Shown: piece after piece, positions 1 to 14,036 of the stretch | Layout: the number at the start of each line of letters is the position of its first letter | Position numbering within the stretch: position 1 is the first letter of the stretch | Assembly: GCF_031877795.1 (NCBI RefSeq) | Contig: NC_133933.1 | Span: 23,154,029-23,218,028, forward strand | Origin: Strix aluco | Taxonomy: Eukaryota; Chordata; Aves; Strigiformes; Strigidae | Length of the DNA: 64,000 nucleotides | Direction of reading: 5' to 3' | Notes under the pieces: model-generated | Told to the model about the DNA's origin: nothing | The model's input: only the letters and a program-made list of their open reading frames with translations | Databases searched by the model: none | Program-made: the position numbers and the translations under genes

Positions 1-921
1 ATGGAGGCTCGCTGAACTCTGAGTAAAGCCTCTTGCCAGCACCCAGCCAGGCCTCCCCGCCGTGCTGCTCTCTCTAACTGAAACCGACGGGGGAGCGATT
101 AACTGACAGGTTTGTTAATGGCCACCCAGTCAGGACTGTTATCACCGAGACCCCGTGAAAGCAACCCACGGAAACGAGTCATGTGTGGAGGTGCCAGCCT
201 TCTCCCTGGCAATACCGGTCAGAGAAGAGGGGCTGCTGAGGCCACTGCGGTGCCTCCAGGAACCAGCCTCGGAAAAGCCCTCAGTGTTTCCCCACAGACA
301 AGGATGTTCGGCTCAGCACCCCTCTCCCAGACACCAACAGGCCTTTCAAAGCCCTTGGCCCCATGAGCTAAATCCAAGTCTTTATGGCCAGATGGACACC
401 ACACATTTTGGAGCCGAATGGGAAGCCCTGGGACACCTCCAAGACCAGCCATCCACTTACAATACCTACGGTTGAGCGGGGAAGCAGGCAGGGGAGAGAG
501 GACACAGCCTTGGGGAACCGGGTGGGATGGGGACTGGCCAAGCGAGTGAATGAGGATACCAAGAAACTGCTTTTGGCTCTTTTCCCTAAAATACCTGGCA
601 GGCTGAAGTCCCCTCTGCAGCACCTGGGGCTGCGTGCAAGGAATGAGGCTTTGGTGGGGAAACAGCTGTGTCCCAGCACCAGCTAAGGAAACCCAGGAGC
701 TGAGACGATGACACCAGCATGGCAGGTAATGGACACTCCCCAATCCCAACACCGACCAACCCGAAGAGGAAAAACCAACAGGGTGCAGCTTCCCCCCAGC
801 ATCCAGAGAGGTTAGGGTGGACTGGGGCCCTTGCACAATAAGCAGCTGCTCGCTTCAGCTCCAAAAGCCTTCCCACACCACTGCCACAACACTCCCCGCC
901 ACTATCCCACTTGCTGCACTA

Positions 922-968
922 TCAAGTATATATCAGTATATATATATATATACATAAATATATGTATC
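922..968. repeat. TA-rich microsatellite
   Basis: An imperfect (TA)n tract with interruptions, the longest pure stretch at about 935-951. It sits in GALNT14 intron 1 with no coding context. Confidence 0.85.
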
Positions 969-3900
969 TTACCCAGCACACTGCTTTTCCCATCCACATT
1001 TGAAAAGAGTATGAGGAGAAGCAGCGTGTACAGCAGTGCTGCATCATGCATGTCCCCAGAGCCCTGACCCCAGGGCTCCTTCCCTCACAGCGCCCATGCC
1101 CTGTTCTCTTAGCCTCTCCACATGGGGCTCGTTTCCCGTCTCATTTCATGGCTCTGAATCATTCCTTCTGTGTTCTGTTTGCTTAAATAAAATGTCGTTA
1201 CTTAAGAGACGGAGAAAAAAGGAGGTGGGCAAACGGGAGGGATTTAACTCTGCCTTTGAATCTCCTGGCTGGAGGGGCTTCACACACTATTCAGAGTGGT
1301 ACTGGTGATTTAATCATCGGTGCAATGCTACTGCAACAGCAGCAGACAGCAGCGCCTGCAGGAGGAACGTTCTCTCTAACAGCATGAATATTAAGGGCAT
1401 TTAACAGCCCTTGTAATCACACTGTGGCTCCTTGCAAGAGCACAGCCAGGCAGCACGAGGGAAGGCACTAAACCACGCTGCTGGGTTATCAAACTTTGTC
1501 ATGCTCCTTTCGGCATCTGAAATCAGCCCCACTTACAGAAAAGCGAGCGTTGGCTTCCCAGTACGTTCTCTCAAAACAGAATCTCATGCGGCAAAAGCCC
1601 TTAAGCATGTGTTGGGATGAAATGGGTGGCTTTAAAGCCCCTTTCAGTCAAAGCTAGCCCTCTCTGGAATTTGGGTCCCTGTAAGATGGAGCAAACATTA
1701 AGACCTTCAGCAAATTAATCTCCTGTACCTGTGTTTGAGGCACTAGGAAAGGATTATTGAGAGAGGAAAAGAAATCCTGAGCATGGCATGAATTTAGCTG
1801 CACCTTGGAAACAGAGACGTATCACACTTTTCAGGTCAAGTGTTAGTCCATTCTCAATGGAAAAAGATCCCCAGCTTTTACACTCTAAAAGCATTTACTT
1901 CTTCATTGGCTTAATATCATTCAGAATAAATTTCCTGTGATTTCAATGCAGAAACAGACAGTTATCTATTGCAATATACTGTAATGACATGCCTGCAAAA
2001 TACAGCCACTCCTGCCCTATGGACTTGAAACACAATTTCTGCAAATTAGGGAGAAAAGTAGGAGTTCATCTGCTTTATCTTTCTGATACAGTAATGGCTG
2101 CTAGTTCTGTCTGAAGATGGGGAGAACATCTTGAGCCCCAAGCTTGCATTCAGAAAGCAAGATGCTGGCTTGCCCAAGGCCATATGCACAGCTGGTGCTA
2201 ATGCCCAAACGAGTGTTAATACCAGGAGATATGCATCAAAAATTAGTTGATTCCAGTTGATATTTACATATAGAAACACAGAATTGTTTGGCTGTGAGAT
2301 GGTGCAGGCAGGTTTTGGCTGGACTAACACCCACATTCCTGGGTGCTCCCACCTCCCTGGTTATCTCAGCACAGCCAGTGCCCCAGAGGGAAGGGAAACA
2401 ACTACCTGGCCTTTCATTCACACCTTTAATTATTCAGCTTATATTGATACAAAATTAATTGAAGCGGAATAGGCTTTTATCGCAAATACAGGTGTCTGCA
2501 CACAGGCATCACTGAGATTCAAAGGTGCAAATTACACTTTATTTAATGAGCTCATTTCCAGCTATTGCATGGGCAAACCCCTGTGCTGGACCTGCACGTG
2601 CTGCTCCACCTACGGCAAGTGCCTTTATACCAGCTTCTGCTCCAGTTCTACAACTGCAGTCTAAGTACAATGCTCTGTTTAAATAGCAGATGTACAAGAG
2701 TTTGGTCAAATAGCAGGGATGTTCTTCACTTCTGGGATGCATCCAGTGTCAGGATTTGGCCACGATGCCGGCAGTGAGACCTGACCTCCAAAGGACGCAT
2801 AACGCGCTGAGCGCAAAAAAATCCTGTTTTGCAGAACACCGCTCATGCCTGTTGGGGAAGGCTGACTGCACTTCACCTCCCAGCAGCTGGTGCCCTCGAG
2901 CACCGACGCATTTTCCTCCTGCCTCACACACACTAGCGGAGCTTCTGCTTGCAAAGGCCAAATTGCAGCTGACCTTCTTTCACTGAAGGCAAGGTGTCCT
3001 CACCTCCCCAAGCCCCATGGTGCCTCAGGTGAAGAAAAACATCTGGACGACTTTCCCCAGCATTCGGATGCCTGCTGGAGCTTGCTCTCACCTTGCAAGG
3101 TAGACTGTGTTTATATTTTATGTCTGATTTGGGAAATACCATGTTTCTTGAGTGCATGGGCACATCCGGGAGCTCCCTGTTGAGGAGACACATCCACATC
3201 TGTGCGCAGTAATGCAGGCCATAACACCAGTCAACAACACTTTTCTCATCATCCGATTCTCTTTTTTGTCACTTGCAAGTCTAACTTCAATTTCAGGTAT
3301 TTCACTTGAAGATGTCCTGGTGACCTCTGTTTTGAGACGTCCTTCCTTTTCCAAGCTCTAGGGCTGGGACTTCAAATTGGGCAGATGACAGCCTCTCTAA
3401 TGGGCTGATATTTCACTCCCCCGCCCCCCAAGAATGACACTAAACCAGGCAAAGTGAGAAGCTTTTGCAAAGCCTAATTTTGCACAAATACCTGACCGCA
3501 GCAGCTGAAGTCTCAGCAGATTTCAGGCGGTTTGTAGGCTTGATCTTCTCACCGTTTCTAGTGCTGACCACATCCTTCACATATCACCTCTGCAAGAGGA
3601 ACGTACATCCTTATTTATCCAGGATCTGTGCAAATACAATTATTACTGCCTGTGAAGCTCTTGGCTGCCAGAGCATTGAGCATGACAGAAAAGCCTGCGT
3701 GGAAGTCCATAATGTTGTCCTCCATCTATGGGCTTGGGTTCAGCAGGGAGCAGTAAGGAATGAAACAAAATAGTTGCTTGAAAAGGGAGCAAGGCCATTC
3801 AGCATGCTGGGTGGGTACTCTTGTACATCATCGCATTGGGGAGGATTCAAACTACACCCATAAATTAAAGTGGTGATGGATATGGCAGCATGTTCCACTT

Positions 3901-4094
3901 TAAAATCTCAGTCCTGGTCCTCAAACACCCAGAACAGTATTTTTGTGGGTAGTTAATTATATGGTAAAAAATGTCAAAACTTAAGAAAAAAAGGCAAATT
4001 GATTTTCCTTCTTGCTTCCCAAATTTCAACCCCACAGTAGAATCACTGCTAACAGCTTGCCAAGACAGGTGCCATCTCTCTGCTGTAGCAAGCT

Positions 4095-4130
4095 GTCCAT
4101 CCATCCGTCCATCCGTCCGTCCATCCCTCC
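4095..4130. repeat. CCAT/CCGT tetranucleotide repeat
   Basis: About nine units of a TCCA/TCCG tetranucleotide, imperfect by A/G exchange in the third position. It lies in GALNT14 intron 1. Confidence 0.85.
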
Positions 4131-7100
4131 CCTGCTCCATGCCATGGCAGTGAGGCTGAGAGAGTTGGTGCTGCCTGGCCCCAGGCAACACTTGTCACCT
4201 CCTCCACCACAAAATTGGCTCCTCCCGCACCTCCTCCAGCAGACAGGACTGCTGGGGCACTACTGGGCAGAACACCCATCCCCAAGGGCTGCACGGTGGT
4301 GGGTTCTTTCTTTTCTTAAGAGACCTAAATGAGAGATCTTCCTGCAGGATGGGAGGGCTTCTCACGAAGCCTTTCACAGTACCACAAGGAGCACACCGTA
4401 TGCAGTCTACACACTGTAAATGGTTTAACTCCAAGCGTTATACAGATATTCATCCATTTTGATCTCAGTTGCAGGAGCAGATGGCTGGTTAATGCATGTT
4501 TGAGTCTCTCTCTCTCCAAATTACACCGTATTATCATGCTGAGAAAATGCAACGGGCATTATAAACACCACAGCTCTCTCCTGCTCCCTCCCTGTCCAGC
4601 TCCGCTCTTGCCAAAAGGCAGGACTGTGTGACACAACGGCTTCCCTCCCAGCTCGGCTCCCAAACACTTGCTCCAGCAGCCCCCATGCATCTTCCTATTG
4701 CCCACACTGCTGGAAAAACCACCCACCTTTCCCAAACAGACCCTGAGTTTCATATTTCAGCTGGGAGAGGTCAAAGCACAAAGGGGCTGCATCCCAAACA
4801 TCCCCCTAGGGAGATCCCAAAGAATATTGGAGGATATTATTCCATCCTGAAGGATCCTGAACCAACCCATTGGGTAGAGCAGATTACCCTGACTCAGAGA
4901 AAAAAAAATCTTTAAAAAAAAGTAAATCAATGTTTAATAAAAAGAACTGACCCAAGCCATTGAAAATGAGCCTGCTCACACCTGTAACTCCTCCCTTCCA
5001 TCTTTTCTCCGTCTCACGTAATGACAAGCAACTAAAAATTCAATCCACAAAAAAGAAAAGATGCGCATGAACTCCCCCCAGCCCGGGGGTGGCTGCAACC
5101 GAGGCCCACGCTACTGAACATATTCATGTCTTATTTGCAAGCCGTGTGCCTCCATAATGTGTTATGAGGTGTGTTTGTAACTGGCGGATGCCGACAGTGG
5201 TCCTTGAGGAGGAAATGGTGTGTGTCTAAATGCAGGCAAAGCTATTTAGAAAGTCAGGACAAAACAGCCTTGCTCTCCTTGCTTGGGCCAAATTACATCC
5301 TTTGGACTTATTCCGTCAGTGGCTTCAAAAAAAAAAAAAAATCCATCTCAATTTCTTTGGCTCTGCAAATCCCGTTTAGAGAATAGAAGGTGATTTCAGA
5401 GCTTGTTTGTTTTTGCACCACACGAACCCTGGTCTCCTCGTATCACTTTCCAGTCAGGTTTACTGCTGGCATTTCCACTAGAAAACCAAGGAGGGAAAGG
5501 CCAAAACCCTCACTCACACTTGAGACTGAGGAGAAAAAAATAAAATTTAAAAAAAAAGAAGAATAATAATCTATCTTCCCCTTGTCTTTCAGCCTGATCT
5601 GAAAATGAACCTGTTTTGCTTCTGAATCAATTCTCTTCTGGCACTGCACTTACCGCGTTCCTTTCCGAGACAAGATGCAATCATTAGCTCACCTTCTCCT
5701 CCAAATAATATCACAAAGACGGAGCTCAAGCTGCTTTGCGGTAAATCATCACTACTTCCTCCCTATGTGCGGCAAGGCAGGGTTTGGTGGGAGACACAAG
5801 GCCCCCCAAGCGCCACAGGTGCCACCAGCAATGACTCTGCATCCCTTCTGACTGGTGACAGTCCCCAACCCAGCATGTCCCCCCCCATGGAGAAGTGAAA
5901 CCAGCACATTGTCCCTTCCTGAAATGCTTCTCTGTGACATTCTGAGGACCACCACACCTCTCTTGCTCCCTCAGGGCTGCACTAAGAGTTAATTAAGGCT
6001 CATAAGGAGCTTCCAAACAGCAGGATTGAAGGCAAACTATTAGTACTACTAATGCCACCTCCATAAACAAAGCGGTGAACTCCTGCTGAACCTGTCACCA
6101 CTGATCATTTTCCGAAGGCAGGCATTAACGATGAGAAATCCTCCTCCTCCTCCCAGCACTGCCGTGCCACAGGCACCCAGAGCCCCAGCCCCCCCAGGAC
6201 ACCAAACACCCATCTCACGGCAGGCGGTTTCCCTATAGACTACCCTATAGACTGATCCAGCTCAACTGAGGGCTGCCCTCCCCACCACAGCAGCAGCTAT
6301 ATGGGAAAATCTTTATCTAGGCAGCCCACCTTCCCAGGATCCTATGGAAATACATAGGAAGAGTGGAGCAATACTAATTTAGACAAGCAGAAGATGGGGC
6401 CCCAAGATCTCCTCCTTGGCTCACACTTCCCATAATGCTGACTCCTGCTGAGACTTTGGAACCAAAAAGGGGAAAGAGGGTGGGAAATCAATTTAATTGC
6501 AGCTTAGTAAGCAACTGTGCTAAGTGTTGCTGGCAAAATCTGAACATTTCACTGTGAGAGAAAGGGGGGGAAAATGGCTTTTTCATTGCATGGGAAAGTG
6601 GATTAAGAGCAAAGCCCCCCCCCCCCATCATCTGCTCCTCCTCACCCCTTCCTTCTTTAAACAGGAGGAAGCCAGCAAGAAACACACAGCTAACGCCAGC
6701 AATCTCCTGCTCGTGCTACTCCAATTAATAGTCAATCCGCTGCACCCTTTGTCGTTAGGCTACACGTAATTACCCCTTCACACAAACATCTTTCTTAAAC
6801 AGATCCTACTTTTGCTTTCTCTGCAGATACATTCCCCATAATTGGTTTTATTGCACCAAATGCTGGGCTGCCCTCACGGAAGGGAAATGGTTATAACTGT
6901 GTTTCTCCCAGCTGCAGTAAGTTGGTTTTGCATTTCCACAGCTTTTCCCCAGCTTGCTTTTTCCACTGGCAAAGAGACCAGAGCACCCAGAAGTACCAGT
7001 CTGGCATCCCGTGGGCTGTGCACACTGGACACGCACGTCCACAGATCCAAGAAAAACACTCATCTCACAACACCTCTGCTGAAACCCCATATTCAGCTAC

Positions 7101-10100
7101 CTGGGGATTAGCCAGCCTGGGACAATAACACTGCACCTGCACTTATACGGGCTTATAAAATGGTGCTATTTGCAAGGCTGCTGCTCCCAGTGCTGCCCTT
7201 CCAGTGCTTACCCAGCTCGCATGGGCTAAACCACAGCGGTTCAGCACAGTGTGCCCTGTGCACTCTGCCCTGGTCTCCATGCCTAAAACCAACCTCTCAG
7301 CTTCGGGAAGGAAAGAAAACCTGAAGTCCCGGTACCACAGGGACCACAGACCTGCCTTCCCCAGGCACAGCTGTTTGTAGCCCTTACCCTGTAGCCATCA
7401 CGTGTGCCAAGTCCCCCTGCCCACGGGGAGGCATGGATCACACTGCAGAGCCAGCATCAAGAGATGTCTCGGCAGAGCAAGAGGAAGCAAACCCAGCCAA
7501 GACAGTCCCTGGGCCATCAGCACGTCAAAATAAATCAGGATGATGTTCTTTTATCATGGAAAGAAAGAGCAAGGAGGAGAAAACAGCCAGGGGTTTTGAG
7601 TAAATAATCCATCTCTGTACATATCTGAGGCGGCAAAAGGATAAATAGGAAAAAACATCTTCCCCAATAGTCAGCATCTTTCTCAAGCATGGAGACACTT
7701 CACAACATACGTGCTGTGTCTATGATGCCGTGGCATCCAGACACAGAGCTGATTTCTGAGATGTCCCTGCTCAAAAGCAGGACTTTCTTTTGTCAAACCC
7801 ACCCCTAAGGGTCACCAACGGCTCAGGGCCATGAGCCAGAGCTGAGCCCTCCTAAAAACCCAGCTGCAGGGGCCAGGGCGAGGGTCCTTCCCTGTCACCT
7901 ACCGAGGGGACACTGCCACACCACACCAGCGGGCGAGGGACGCTGCAGCCTGGTGTGATCCTGCTGGCAGCGTGCAGGGTGCTCCGCAGGGACCTGGCCA
8001 GAAGAAGCAGACTGAAAGAGAGACGATGACACTCCTGAGCCCAGCTTACCCCGGCAGCATCACCACCTCCAGCACCCCTTTGGAGCACAGCAGCAGCACT
8101 TTTCCAGCTTTCTATCCTTCCAGAGCAGAATAAAAAGTATTTTTCTTCTGGTGCTCAACACCTCTCATCAACAAGACACATACCAGCAGCATAGAAATTT
8201 ATTTAGCATCTCACCAGCAAAGAAGCGAAATCCTTGCAGCCTCTTCCTCCTTCCTTCATATTTTTTTTTTAAAAGCACCAAGCTAGGAAAGGTGCCTGGA
8301 CATCCCGATGCTCACTGTTTTGCAAAGCAAACAGGTCTTGTTCAATCAATATTTATGCTCCCATCAGTCACAGCTGCAACACAGAGCTCTATCAGAATGT
8401 AATTGGGGTAAAATTCATTCACTGCAATTACCAGTGAAAAATTAACAGGGTTTTCATTGACTGCTTATCGTTTCACAGGTATCTCAGAGAGTGCCTTGAT
8501 GCGCAGTGGATAGATTAAGTAAACAAGACATACAAGGCAGACTGCTCACCGTTCGTCTGCAGCTGGTTTAGTAGCAGAGGTGACCAGGTGCTGACTTTGG
8601 CAGGACTTCTCACCTCGCTTCTGCTCCTCAAGGACACAGGCATTTGTACAAGCAGGCAGCTGTGCTGGGAAAACCTCCTTCCCAAGCCCACCAGAAGGAA
8701 GGCAAGTGCTTGAGAAACAGCTCCTGTTGATGCACCAGACTTGTCCCGCCTGGTCTTGGATGAGGATGGCTTGGCCATGGTTTTCTGTTTTGCATTTCCA
8801 CATCCATCACTAAATACACCAGCAGGAGAGAGCAACTGGATTCCACCCCACCTCCTGCACTGGCAAAGCTTTGGACATCCTAGAAAGCCTAGGTTTGCTC
8901 CTAGAGATTTCAGGGTGGGATTTCACCAGCAAAGCATGACAGAAGTTTCTCCTTCTCTCCCATCCTGGACCTACCCATGCCCCCAGTCAACACGAGCTTC
9001 CCTGGTATTAAACACTCTGCCTTTTTGTTCCCGACAGCTTTGCCACTTCAATCCCTTAATTGTTAAGATCTGAATTTTTGCAGGATACACAGTTATTTTA
9101 ATCTGTTAAGTGGCTCTGCTGCTATAAAACTGACAGGAATTTAATATCTGGAGACTGTCAGCTGAGCTCCAGGTGCTGAGGCTTTCTAGATGGCGATGAT
9201 GCAGAAGGAAGCGCAGGCTGGTGCGAGGCACACAAGCGCAAAGCTGGCAAGCGTCCCTTCGCACCGAGGTCCTATCCTGCAGGGTGCTGAGCACCCCGAG
9301 GCACTTCAAGCAGGCAGCGAGGGTGCTGAGCCTCTCGTCAGCTCCCAGGAGCCATCCCCCAGCTGCATTTGAACACACTCAGAAAGGAGCTGTTGCATTG
9401 CAAACACCAGTACAAGTCAAGTATATCAGGGCACTTAATAAAAGGAACTTTTCCTCTGTAGCTTTTCTCCCACAATCCAGCCCACAACGGTCCTGCTCTT
9501 CCTCCAGAAGCTGTCAGCAGTGCTCCAGCTGTTCATCAGAGAGAGCAAGCCAGCACGCAGGAGGGAATTAAGAGAAATAAAAACCCCAAACCCAACAAAA
9601 ACCATCTTCCTGCCCCTTCTGCACATATTGCTGGTCCCGAGCACCGGAGCCCAGACCCCTCTGCCAGCCTCTCACTGCAGCAGGGCTGCTATACAGCCAG
9701 CTTCCCACTTCGGTGTCGTATGGATTCACTAGGTGGAGGAGATGAGATGACCAAGGGGTCGTCGCCTAGTCCTCTCCCGCTCTCTCCTCAGCATCCCCCA
9801 GGACCACATGGCTGCAGACTGGCACAGGGCACTGGTACAAGCCGGGGGAGCCGGCACGCTGGCATGCTAGCGAAATATCGCTACAGAGCCAGCTACACGT
9901 ACTCCTCATGAATCAATTTGGGAATTTGCCTGTAATTAATCCTGCGTATCAGTTCCCCTCATTATTACTTAATGTAATTAAGTTATTAATTTATATGTTC
10001 CCCCTTCCCAAAGCAAAGGGCTGGATCAGAGAGAGGCAGGGGCGATGCCTGGTGGCAGCATGGGGCCATGAGCCCGGATTACCAGAGCACATCCCAAGCC

Positions 10101-12470
10101 TCAGCGTCGCCTCCATGTGCGACTTCAGGTAAGGCACCAGCAGCCTGATTTTCCAAGAGGGTTGAGTGACTCCAATTCCTCTGGAGTCAACAAGAGCCAG
10201 AAGGATACAAAGTTCAATTAACCTCTCTGGGTCCCAGTTTATCCAGCCGGAAAACTGCCGGGACAGGGAGACAGGCTGGAACTAATTAATGGTTGCAAAG
10301 TATTTCAAAACCCTCCACCAAAAGGCAGGGAGGCGGGAGGCATCGACGAGTCCCAGCTGAGCCATAACCCCAAACAGTTCCGTGTCCTTACACCCTCATC
10401 CATCAGACTTGGCTCTCCTGCAGGCTGAGCCCATGGCTGCTAACCAGGCACCCGGCTGGGCCATGTGGGCAATGCACGCTGGCAGAGGCAGGCATGCTGC
10501 TACAGCTCCTCTTCTCAGCCAATTTACAGGACTTTATAAAGGGCAGGGAAAGGGCAAGGGCAAGTTTTGCTGACTGCATTAATTGGGCTCGATCTGCCCT
10601 TTGGAAAAGAAAAAAAAAAAAACAAACGCCAGGCGGCAGCAGTAATAACAGCACCAGAGGGACCAGGGAAGTTGTCCCAGGAACAGCTTCATGGTCCTAA
10701 ATGGAGTGAGTTATTTTCTTCCATACCCTACCAGCCCTGCAAGGTTACTACACCCCACAGCCAGGAAGGAGTCCCACACCCTAAAATCCAGCCCCAGCCT
10801 GCTCCAGCTGCCCCAGCACGTATTGCCAGCGGCTGCAAGCAGCAGAGAGGAGGAGGAGAAGGGAAAGGAGGTGACCGGGGTTGAGGGGAGCAAGTGCTGG
10901 CAAGAAGGGGGGCCCTCTGAGCCTGTCTGCCACTGGGCACTGGTGAGAGATCCACGGAGATGAGATTAGATGGGAAAACAGAGGAAAAAAAAAAAGGGAG
11001 GGGGGAGATGAAGCCAACTTAATTACAGCAGACAGCTGCGCCCACCTCTTTGGGCACCAGCAGTTCAGGAAAGCTCAGCTACCACCTTTGGACCTGCCCT
11101 GAACACCCGCAAGAAGCCAAGCCAGCAGTGTGTTTCAGGGGTAGACAGGACCCAAAGCCCGTGGTGGACCCCTCACGCCAAGTACCTGCTCCTTGGAGAC
11201 TGTGCCGACCCCAACATAGGGTTCTCTGGCTACAGGAAAAACATCACGAGCCTTCCTTTGGGAAGCTGAGTGCTGGATCTGGCACAGGATTTGGGGTAAA
11301 GGGTGAGGGGGTGGTACAGACCAAAATAACAGCGAAGGACGGGCAAGGCCTCCACGCAGCCGAGGGCGGCAGCTCCACGAGCAGCAGCTCTGCCGCTGGC
11401 CCTTGGCAAGCCACCAACGTGCCGCAGCCAGCCAGCAAGCTCGGGCACCACGGCCCTCCAGCATAGGATGTGTGCCACAAGCTCTGCTGGGAGACAGGCA
11501 CGGACAGGAGGAGCCATTACCAGCTGGAGCCTAACTAGAAGGGTCTAAAGGTTAAATCCACATGAGGCATGATATATAGTGTGCATATGGCCACAGAAAT
11601 AAAGCTCGACTGAGAGAGAAGGCAGAAGGGATGGGGGGATAAAAAAAAACCCAACACATTGGAAAACGCTGCCAGGAAGGTTGATGTGGATTTGCTCCAT
11701 TTCTCCACCCTAGCCATGTTACAAAATTTGCACTGCCGTTAGCAACGTATTACCTCCCTTGTTTCTCCAGGAATTTAGGAGGACAACTCTAACTGTTCAA
11801 GTTTTCATCACTGGCAGCCAGTCCCCCCTGGCCACGGGACCAGGACACACCACCAGGTTCCTCCCTGGACTGCAGCATCCCTGCCTCTGGTACCCAAGTC
11901 AGCTCTGCAGCTGTTCAGAGGGGTTAACTGCTCAAAAACAGTTTCCAAGGCCAAAAAATGTCATGCATTAAAAAAAAAAATAAAAATAGAATCTGCACTC
12001 TATGGATCTCAAGGGGATGCAACTGTTTTGATGGAAAATTCAGAGGAAATGAAGGAGAGGCAATTTTAGCAGTCAAATTGCTGGAGTTATGGCAACTTGG
12101 CAGTTGCAGCTTTGAAACTCGGGGCCTGATCCTGTGTGACAGGAGAAGTTCTCTTTGTCAGCTGTGGGAGCCCAGCCCGGCCCCTAACAGCATCAGTAAC
12201 CCGCACCTCGGGGTGGGGGGAGCCTTGAACAGGAGCGAAGAGTCAAAATTTCCTGCAAAATGGCAGCAATTCAGCTGCAGCTGGTGCTAAGTGAGAAGCA
12301 AGGTTCATTTCAAGGAGAATACAGGAGCTCACGTCAAACAGGGGAGGTCTTACTTTGCAATTTTTAAGAACGCAGTTCCAATAGGAACCTATTGACACCA
12401 AAGCACAGTCGTGGTTAAGAAAGCACTTGTCTTGTAACTCTGCTTTCAGCATCTCACTGCCTTCCCCTGC

Positions 12471-12510
12471 TTAAATAAATAAATAAATGTATATATATAA
12501 TTATTTATTT
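12471..12510. repeat. AATA/TA low-complexity tract
   Basis: Four TAAA-type units followed by a short TA run and TTATTT. It is followed at 12664-12682 by a 19-nt poly-T. Both are simple AT repeats just outside the GALNT14 CpG island. Confidence 0.8.
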
Positions 12511-13422
12511 TGGAGCCTGAAATTGCATAGATTTATTCCCCTCTGTTAGGACTGAAAGATTTCTGAAAGCCTGAAAAAACCTCCTCAATCATTTTTATTT
12601 AAAAAACATGGAAAACCAATAATTCCTCAGGATGAAAAAAATCAAAGCTTTATGAGTTCTGACTTTTTTTTTTTTTTTTTTTCCCCAATCAGGTTGTTAA
12701 TTCAGTTGCAGAGGTGACACATACATGAGACTTCTCCAAAGACCCAGCCAACACGTATAGTTGCCGTATGTCACGGGCCAAACGCTCAGCTGGGCGTCAC
12801 TGGTGCAAAAAAGGGGCTGAGGGCTCGCACCCTTCCTGTGCTGTGATACCCCTTAGTCTCAGCAGGTTTTCAGAATCTGGGCTCTAACCCCCGAATAATT
12901 TATTCAAGACTTACAACAGTATAACTAAGAGCGGTATCTAATCCGGGTCCTTTGGAAAGTTAACCCTCAGCTAAGCTCAGGCCGCTCTCAGCCGTTAGAG
13001 AGGATGCGGGACCTAGTTCCAACGAAGCTGCTCACAGCTCCCCTGCTTTTCGCAGCGTTTGGGCAGCGAAACTCCACTGCTTCAGTCCCTGGGTCGAGTG
13101 AGATGCTCTTCGCATCTCGTGCTGTCACGCCGGTGCACTCCGGGGAGGCAAACAGGAGACAGAAACACGGGGCTGCTAACGCTCCCTTCTTCCACGCAGG
13201 CTGAGACTCCCCGGGCAACGCTCCTGCCCGCGCCCTGCCTTCGAACGAAGACAGTAATTAAAAGCCCCATGACTGAGCCCGGCTGATGTGCCCGTGGCTC
13301 TGCCAGCCGACGTGCCCCAACCACGGGCCACCCCAACGCTCTCTGCCTGTTTCCCTCTCGCGTCGGCCAGCGGACAGGATCGAGCCCTTCTTGTTTCGGA
13401 GACGGTTCAGAAACACTTGCAC

Positions 13423-13445
13423 GGGGGGAGGGGGAGGGGGGGGGG
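13423..13445 (+). repeat. G-rich run with quadruplex potential
   Basis: Three G-runs (6, 5 and 10 or more G) separated by single A bases, in the GALNT14 CpG island about 460 bases into intron 1. The G-rich strand is the template strand for GALNT14. The length makes a stable G-quadruplex plausible, and makes this spot prone to sequencing error. Confidence 0.8.
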
Positions 13446-13907
13446 AAGAGTCGCCTGTCCCCCACGCGTGACACGAAACACGCGTTTCGCCTTCTTGGGG
13501 CGCGCCGGTCCCCCCGCTCCCCGGGGAGCCAAGGCCCGAAGCGAGGGATGCTCGGAGTTGGCGGCGGGGCAGAGCCCGGTACCGCCGGCGCCCCTGACAC
13601 CCCCGGCGGCCCCCGCGGATCGGGGACCCCGACGGCTCCAGCCCCTCGTGAACCGGGGTGGGGTGGGGGGGGGCGGCTGGGAACGTCGCTGCCCGAAGCC
13701 GTGCGGAGGAGGGGCACCGCGATCGGGGCAATTCACCGGGGCGGAGGGGGGATTAAGGAAAGGGCCCGACCCCCCCGCTACAGGAACAGAGCCGGTGCAA
13801 AACTTTAAGGGGAGCGTGATGGGGGTCCCGAAAACCGCCAGGAACTTCTTCCCCGGGCGGCGGCGGCGCACCCTGCCCGCCGGCTGCCCCTCGGCCCCCC
13901 TCCTTAC

Positions 13908-14036
13908 CTCCGCCGTGCGCCCCTCGGCCCCCGCCGACTCCAACTTCCTCCTCGCCCCGAAGAAGAAGAGGAGGAGGGCGGCGAGCCAGAGCACCCCCAG
14001 CAGAGACAGCGCCAGCCGCCGCGTCGGCCGCCTCAT
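13908..14036 (-). CDS. GALNT14: GALNT14 coding exon 1: polypeptide N-acetylgalactosaminyltransferase 14, N-terminal signal anchor
   Basis: This exon encodes the first 43 residues of a type II Golgi membrane enzyme. The enzyme transfers GalNAc from UDP-GalNAc to Ser/Thr, the first step of mucin-type O-glycosylation. The start is ATG at 14036; the peptide opens MRRPTRRLALSLLGVLWLAA, closely matching the mammalian GALNT14 start (MRRLTRR...). A basic cytoplasmic tail (residues 1-7) is followed by a hydrophobic membrane segment (about 8-27) and a basic RRKLE stem start. The exon ends in phase 0 at GAG, followed by a GTAAGG donor (13902-13907). The stem, the glycosyltransferase domain and the ricin-type lectin domain lie outside the window. 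The same frame stays open upstream to another ATG at 14600; homology favours 14036. Gene order next to CAPN14 and EHD3 supports the call. Confidence 0.93.

Larger units (their letters stand above)
1..13907 (-). other. GALNT14: GALNT14 intron 1 (5' part; continues beyond the window)
   Basis: Everything left of the GALNT14 exon 1 donor at 13902-13907 must be intron 1, because the gene is read on the minus strand and exon 2 is not in the window. I looked for the conserved catalytic-domain exons of GalNAc-transferases on the minus strand and saw none. Open frames here are short, mostly lack real ATG starts and show no recognisable domain. The content is unique sequence with simple repeats (TA repeat near 935, CCAT/CCGT repeat near 4095, AATA and poly-T near 12471-12682) and scattered AT-rich blocks rich in TAAT cores (about 2410-2470, 6720-6775, 8400-8460, 9908-10000). 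No interspersed repeat is recognisable. Confidence 0.8.

Noticed and set aside
9190-9571. Overlapping open frames on both strands
   Set aside because: No domain, mixed starts, intronic position in GALNT14; treated as chance.
12880-12990. Resemblance to the mitochondrial/bacterial small-subunit rRNA motif GGTATCTAATCC (possible nuclear mitochondrial insertion)
   Set aside because: Only about 13 bases match; the flanks do not follow 12S rRNA, so chance is the better explanation without a database search.
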